Source: Bordetella parapertussis (GTDB lineage Bacteria; Pseudomonadota; Gammaproteobacteria; Burkholderiales; Burkholderiaceae_B). Taken from it: 39,876 nucleotides of DNA. This document shows, in pieces, positions 35,486 to 39,876 of this stretch. Location: positions 1 to 39,876 of the forward strand of contig CALQNE010000004.1 of the NCBI GenBank assembly GCA_943331855.1. Reading direction: 5' to 3'. The notes beneath the pieces are model-generated. The model searched no databases, was not told the DNA's origin, and saw nothing but the letters and a program-made list of their open reading frames with translations. Each line of letters begins with the position of its first letter. Positions within the stretch are counted from its first letter, which is position 1. The position numbers and the translations under genes were made by a program.

Positions 35486-37271
35486 TTACAACGCACCTCT
35501 GCGAGATATGCATTTTGTGATGCATGAAGTTTTAAATGTCCAAGAAGTCTTTAAATCATTGCCTGCGCATCAAGAGATCGATCAAGATACGATTCAGCAA
35601 ATTCTTGAGCAAGCCGCCAAATTTGCAAAAGAGGTCGTCCAGCCTTTGAATCAAATCGGCGATAAACAAGGCTGCACACGCCACGATAATGGCGCAGTCA
35701 CTACGCCTGCTGGGTTTAAAGAGGCCTATGAGCAGTATGTGCAAGCAGGCTGGCCTGCTTTAGCCTGCAGCCCCGAATATGATGGCCAAGGCTTGCCGGT
35801 TTTACTCAACACAGCTTTATACGAAATGCTGAATTCGGCCAATCAAGCGTGGACCATGTATCCAGGCTTGTCGCACGGTGCGTATGAATGTTTGAAAGCA
35901 CATGGGACGCCCGAGCAAAAATCGCTGTATTTAAAAAAACTGGTTTCAGGTGAATGGCTTGGCACCATGTGCTTGACCGAACCCCACTGCGGAACAGACC
36001 TGGGGCTCTTAAAAACAAAGGCTGAACCGCAAAGCGATGGTACGTATGCCATCACCGGAACAAAAATATTTATCTCAAGTGGCGAGCATGACTTGGGTCA
36101 AAACATTATCCACCTGGTATTGGCCCGTTTACCCGATGCACCGACCGGTACAAAAGGGATCTCGTTGTTTGTGGTGCCAAAATATTTGCCCAATGAACAG
36201 GGTGACATCAGTGCGCAAAATAAAAATACGCTCAGTTGTGGTTCACTTGAAGACAAGATGGGCATTCACGGTAACGCGACCTGCGTGATGAATTTTGATG
36301 GTGCGCGCGGTACCCTTGTAGGTGAACCTCATAAAGGATTACGCGCGATGTTCATCATGATGAATGCCGCGCGCCTTGGGGTTGGGATGCAAAGTGTCGG
36401 TTTAACTGAGGTCGCCTATCAAAACTCAGCGGCTTACGCGAAAGAGCGTTTGCAAATGCGTAGTTTAAAAGGTGCTCAAGCGCCTGACAAAGTGGCGGAC
36501 CCGATTATTGTTCATCCAGATGTGCGTCGCATGCTGTTGACCCAGCGCGCCTATGCTGAGGGTGCGCGCGCCTTTGCGTACTGGGTCGCGCTCATGATTG
36601 ATATCGAACAAAATCATCCTGATCCAAGCGCGCGTGAGGCCAATGCTGATCTTGTGACGTTGCTGACACCCATCGTAAAAGCCTTTATTACAGACAATGC
36701 CTTTGCCTCGACGAGCGAAGGCTTGCAAGTTTTTGGTGGACACGGTTATATCGCGGATTGGGGGATGGAACAGTTTGTGCGTGATTCGCGCATTAATATG
36801 ATTTACGAAGGGACCAATACCATTCAGTCACTAGATCTGCTCGGCCGCAAAGTGCTTTCAGATATGGGCTCTAAACTGAAAAAGTTTGGCAAAATTATTG
36901 AGGACTTCATTGAAAAAGAAGGGGTCCGTAAAGAGATGGCCGAATTTATCGATCCCTTGGCTGAGTTAGCCGGCCAGGTTGAAAAACTAACTAAAGAAAT
37001 CGGCTTGAAAGCGATGCTAAATCACAACGAAGTGGGGGCGGCAGCGGTGCCTTATTTGCGTGTGTTGGGCCACCTGGTCTATGCCTACCTATTTGCCAGG
37101 ATGGCGAGGGTTGCGCTGGATAACAAGAAAAGCACGGATGCGTTTTATGAGACCAAACTGGCGACTGCACGCTTTTATTTTGCTCGGCTGTTACCCGAAA
37201 CCGCTTCGCAAATTCGTTTTGCTCGGGCGGGTGCTTCTAGCTTGATGAGTTTGGATGCCGCGTTATTTTAA
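35478..37271 (+). CDS. Acyl-CoA dehydrogenase, 600-residue FadE/DmdC-like type
   Basis: This flavoprotein carries out the first oxidation of beta-oxidation, acyl-CoA to trans-2-enoyl-CoA. The 597-residue product has an acyl-CoA dehydrogenase core: CLTEPHCGTDLG (FAD/substrate region, near 165-176), ITGTKIFISSGEHD, and QVFGGHGYIADWGMEQFVRDSRI. MIYEGTNTIQ places a candidate catalytic glutamate at 444. An extra C-terminal helical domain (about 470-597) is typical of the DmdC-like branch, which also includes 3-methylmercaptopropionyl-CoA dehydrogenase, so substrate length is not certain. I chose GTG at 35478 with CAGGAG 6 bases upstream, giving the conserved PSYNAPLRDMHFVMHEVL start. A longer frame from 35430 lies inside tetR. 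Confidence 0.93.
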   Translation: MPSYNAPLRDMHFVMHEVLNVQEVFKSLPAHQEIDQDTIQQILEQAAKFAKEVVQPLNQIGDKQGCTRHDNGAVTTPAGFKEAYEQYVQAGWPALACSPEYDGQGLPVLLNTALYEMLNSANQAWTMYPGLSHGAYECLKAHGTPEQKSLYLKKLVSGEWLGTMCLTEPHCGTDLGLLKTKAEPQSDGTYAITGTKIFISSGEHDLGQNIIHLVLARLPDAPTGTKGISLFVVPKYLPNEQGDISAQNKNTLSCGSLEDKMGIHGNATCVMNFDGARGTLVGEPHKGLRAMFIMMNAARLGVGMQSVGLTEVAYQNSAAYAKERLQMRSLKGAQAPDKVADPIIVHPDVRRMLLTQRAYAEGARAFAYWVALMIDIEQNHPDPSAREANADLVTLLTPIVKAFITDNAFASTSEGLQVFGGHGYIADWGMEQFVRDSRINMIYEGTNTIQSLDLLGRKVLSDMGSKLKKFGKIIEDFIEKEGVRKEMAEFIDPLAELAGQVEKLTKEIGLKAMLNHNEVGAAAVPYLRVLGHLVYAYLFARMARVALDNKKSTDAFYETKLATARFYFARLLPETASQIRFARAGASSLMSLDAALF

Positions 37272-37310
37272 AAATAATGCAAAAAAAATTAAATACCTTC
37301 AACATAATAT

Positions 37311-37325
37311 CTATTGCAGTAATAG
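37311..37325. repeat. Short inverted repeat before the fadN-type gene
   Basis: CTATT, GCAGT, AATAG in the 66-base A/T-rich gap before the multifunctional beta-oxidation gene. The arms echo the outer bases of the 22-bp operator-like repeat at 34792-34813, but the spacing (5 instead of 12) differs, so it is not a clear third copy. Confidence 0.3.
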
Positions 37326-37337
37326 GGGATCTTTTTA

Positions 37338-39794
37338 ATGCAAATCAATCGACCTATCCGTAAAGTGGCGGTGTTAGGCGCGGGGGTAATGGGCGCACAA
37401 ATCGCGGCTCATTGCGTCAATACCTGTGTGCCCGTGATTTTGTTCGACTTGGCGGCACCCGAGGCCACTGACGGCAAACCACAAAACAAAAATGCGATCG
37501 CACTCAAGGCCATCGACAACTTAAAGAAGCTAAGCCCAGCGCCGCTTGCACTGACGGCAACTGCCGATTTAATACAGGCTGCGAATTACGATGACGATTT
37601 GGCAAGGCTGGCAGAATGCGATTTGGTGATCGAAGCTATTGCCGAGCGGCTGGACTGGAAGCACGCACTTTATGAAAAAGTAGCGCCGCATATTGCACCA
37701 CAGGCAATTTTTGCAACAAACACCTCGGGCCTGTCTATCACCGAGTTATCTGCTGGCTTTTCTGGGGATTTGAAAAAGCGGTTTTGTGGCGTGCATTTTT
37801 TTAATCCGCCACGTTATATGCATTTGCTTGAACTCATCCCCTTGCCCGATACTGATCCTGCCATTCTTGATCAGCTCGAAACCTTTATGACTTCGACCAT
37901 GGGTAAGGGTGTGGTCCGCGCCAAAGATACACCTAACTTTGTGGGTAACCGTGTTGGCGTATTCGCGATCTTAGCGGTATTTGCAGAGGCCGAGAAATAC
38001 AAGTTAGGTTTTGATGCGGTCGATGCTATCACTGGCAGCAAACTTGGTCGCGCAAAATCTGCGACATTTCGCACCAGCGATGTCGTGGGGTTAGACACCC
38101 TAGCCAACGTGATCCGAACAATGGAAAACGGATTAAAGCAAGACCCCTTCGTTGAGCTATTCAAAGTGCCAACCATACTGGCCTCGTTGATTTCGCTGGG
38201 GCGGCTCGGACAAAAAACCAAGGCGGGTTTCTTTAAAAAAGAAGGCAAGGCGGTTTTGGTGTTGAACCCCGAAACAAAAGAGTACGAACCCTCGAGCGCG
38301 ACGATTGCACCGATTGTTGATCGCATTCTTAAAAAACCTGTCGCCGAACGGTTTGCCTTGCTGCGCGAAACAGATGACCCGCAAGCGCAATTCTTATGGG
38401 CAATTTTTAGAGATATCTTTCATTACATTGCCGTGCATCTAGAATCGATCGCAGATTCAGCGCGCGAAATTGATTTTGCGATGCGCTGGGGCTATGGTTG
38501 GGAGCATGGTCCTTTCGAAGACTGGCAAGCTGCGGGTTGGAGTCAAATTGCAGGCTGGGTCAAAGAAGATATCGAGCAAGGTAAGGCACTTTGTCGTGCG
38601 CCTTTGCCAGATTGGGTATTTAAAGGCCCGGTGGCCGAGCGTCAAGCCGTACATACGCCTGAGGGTTCTTGGTCGGCCGAGCAAAAAAAGTATTTGCCAA
38701 GGTCAAACTTACCGGTTTATCAAAAGCAGGTATTTCGAGCACCTTTGTTGGGTGACGGCTCTGCAGATCCTCACAGCGCAGGTCAGACGATCTTTGAAAA
38801 CACAGATCTTCGTGCTTGGGTTGATGCAACGCAGCCACAGGTATTGATTGTGTCGTTTCGCTCGAAGATGAACACCTTTAGTTCAGACGTCTTAAGCGGA
38901 ATTCAGCAAGCGATCACCGTGGCGGAAGCGCAGTACGCAGGCGTGGTGATCTGGCAGCCGACTTCCCTGCAATTGGGTGCTCCCGGTGGCCCATTCTCGG
39001 CGGGCGCAAACCTTGAGGCGGCTTTGCCTTTGGTGATGAAGGGTGGCCCCAAAGGGGTTGAGCCCTTTGTGCAGTTATTTCAAGACACGATGATGCGGGT
39101 CAAATACGCACAAGTGCCCGTTGTCTGCGCAGTCTCGGGCATCGCCCTGGGCGGTGGTTGCGAGTTGGTGCTGCAGTCTGCTAAACGTGTAGCTACGCTT
39201 GAAAGCTATATTGGTTTAGTTGAAATCGGTGTGGGCTTGTTGCCTGCGGGTGGTGGGCTGAAAGAAGCCGCTATTCGCGCTGCGCGTGGTGTTGAAAAAA
39301 TCGGGCAAGCGCCGCAGGCTGCAAACTTCTTGAACTTCATCACGGCTTCGTTTGAAAATGCTGCGATGGCCAAGGTATCGGTTTCGGCACACGATGCCGT
39401 CAAGATGGATTATTTAAAGGCTGACGACATTATTGTCGCCAACGTGTATGAGCTGCTGGCTCAAGCGCAGGCGCAAGTTAAAGCCATGCATTACGCGGGC
39501 TATCGTCCTCCGGTTCAAACGCCGATTGCAGTGGCGGGTCGCTCGGTGGCTGCAACTGTGATGGGGCAGTTAGTCAATATGCGCGAGGGTGGTTTTATTT
39601 CAGAGCACGACTGCTTTATCGCTAAAAAAATTATTGATGTCATCACTGGGGGTGACGTTGAGGCAGGCACCTTAGTCACTGAAGAATGGTTGCTTAAACT
39701 TGAGCGTCAGGCCTTCATTGAATTGATTGCTCATCCCAAGTCAATCGAACGCGTCATGGGCTTGCTGCAAAACGGCAAACCTGTTCGTAATTAA
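37338..39794 (+). CDS. fadN: FadN-type fused 3-hydroxyacyl-CoA dehydrogenase/enoyl-CoA hydratase
   Basis: This 818-residue protein carries out the hydration and second oxidation of beta-oxidation. The dehydrogenase comes first: the NAD loop VLGAGVMGAQIA (about 12-23), NTSGLSITEL and GVHFFNPPRYMHLLEL with the catalytic histidine, and its C-terminal domain follows with PNFVGNRVG. The enoyl-CoA hydratase domain is at the C-terminal end (about 500-760), with oxyanion loop FSAGANLEAA and glutamates E609 (GGGCELV) and E629 (VEIGVGLLPAGGG), 20 residues apart as in crotonase. This order is the reverse of E. coli FadB and matches Bacillus FadN. It follows the acyl-CoA dehydrogenase by 66 bases and precedes a thiolase gene. 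Confidence 0.93.
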   Translation: MQINRPIRKVAVLGAGVMGAQIAAHCVNTCVPVILFDLAAPEATDGKPQNKNAIALKAIDNLKKLSPAPLALTATADLIQAANYDDDLARLAECDLVIEAIAERLDWKHALYEKVAPHIAPQAIFATNTSGLSITELSAGFSGDLKKRFCGVHFFNPPRYMHLLELIPLPDTDPAILDQLETFMTSTMGKGVVRAKDTPNFVGNRVGVFAILAVFAEAEKYKLGFDAVDAITGSKLGRAKSATFRTSDVVGLDTLANVIRTMENGLKQDPFVELFKVPTILASLISLGRLGQKTKAGFFKKEGKAVLVLNPETKEYEPSSATIAPIVDRILKKPVAERFALLRETDDPQAQFLWAIFRDIFHYIAVHLESIADSAREIDFAMRWGYGWEHGPFEDWQAAGWSQIAGWVKEDIEQGKALCRAPLPDWVFKGPVAERQAVHTPEGSWSAEQKKYLPRSNLPVYQKQVFRAPLLGDGSADPHSAGQTIFENTDLRAWVDATQPQVLIVSFRSKMNTFSSDVLSGIQQAITVAEAQYAGVVIWQPTSLQLGAPGGPFSAGANLEAALPLVMKGGPKGVEPFVQLFQDTMMRVKYAQVPVVCAVSGIALGGGCELVLQSAKRVATLESYIGLVEIGVGLLPAGGGLKEAAIRAARGVEKIGQAPQAANFLNFITASFENAAMAKVSVSAHDAVKMDYLKADDIIVANVYELLAQAQAQVKAMHYAGYRPPVQTPIAVAGRSVAATVMGQLVNMREGGFISEHDCFIAKKIIDVITGGDVEAGTLVTEEWLLKLERQAFIELIAHPKSIERVMGLLQNGKPVRN

Positions 39795-39820
39795 GAGAAA
39801 GATTAAAAAGGAAGTGACTG

Positions 39821-39876
39821 ATGAAAAACCTTCAAGATGCCTATATCGTCGCGGCGACCCGCACGCCCGTTGGTAA
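39821..39876 (+). CDS. fadA: Acetyl-CoA acyltransferase (thiolase), 5' end only
   Basis: Only the first 18 codons lie in the window. The reading MKNLQDAYIVAATRTPVG matches the conserved thiolase start (YIVAARTPxG-like). AAGGAAG at 39808-39814 gives a good ribosome binding site 6 bases before the ATG. The gene follows the FadN-type gene by 26 bases, the standard partner order, and would release acetyl-CoA in the last beta-oxidation step. The sequence is cut by the window end, not by mutation. Confidence 0.85.
   Translation, partial: MKNLQDAYIVAATRTPVG

Noticed and set aside
1..39876. CRISPR array, insertion sequence, prophage, tRNA or toxin-antitoxin module
   Set aside because: No regularly spaced direct repeats, transposase, integrase, tRNA fold or small toxin/antitoxin pair was recognised. 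The gene content is chromosomal core and metabolic.

Overview
The window comes from a betaproteobacterium of the order Burkholderiales and looks most like family Alcaligenaceae. The evidence is the classic mraZ-to-lpxC division/cell-wall (dcw) order, a murE-murF gene fusion as known in Bordetella, an RsmH with a lineage-type N-terminal insertion, a MurD with a charged insertion, and the lpxC / DUF721 / M23 peptidase / secA synteny. No phage, transposon, CRISPR array, tRNA or rRNA was seen. Gene density is very high, and no gene-free stretch exceeds 300 bases.

Layout. Bases 71-482 hold the RNase P RNA. A spacer follows with a promoter and an array of 10-bp MraZ boxes in front of the dcw operon: mraZ, rsmH, ftsL, ftsI, murEF, mraY, murD, ftsW, murG, murC, ddlB, ftsQ, ftsA (757-16454), most joined by ATGA overlaps. 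ftsZ (16628-17785) sits behind its own leader with two inverted repeats and is followed by three hairpins. lpxC (17990-18913) comes next. A dciA-like gene (minus strand) overlaps the 3' end of lpxC and diverges from an M23 peptidase gene. Then come secA, an AI-2E-family membrane protein and a thiol dioxygenase. A minus-strand pair (yeiH-like exporter, mgtE) is followed by an unusual mnmC-like gene, a GH31 glycosidase-like gene and a PuuE-type polysaccharide deacetylase.

The last 7 kb is a fatty-acid beta-oxidation locus. fadD (minus) is divergent from a tetR-acyl-CoA dehydrogenase pair, followed by a FadN-type fused 3-hydroxyacyl-CoA dehydrogenase/enoyl-CoA hydratase and the start of a thiolase gene cut by the window end. 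The fadD/tetR divergent promoter holds two similar 22-bp inverted repeats that look like paired operators.

How it works together. The first half makes and places septal peptidoglycan, from precursor ligases through lipid II and its flippase/polymerase partner to the divisome and Z-ring, then commits lipid A synthesis (LpxC), helicase loading (DciA), wall remodelling (M23) and export (SecA). The second half is metabolic and transport. I found no complete new defence or mobile system. The observations most worth following are the MnmC-like protein whose methyltransferase half has lost its SAM-binding and catalytic motifs, the GH31 protein that lacks the acid/base aspartate, and the paired operators at fadD/tetR.
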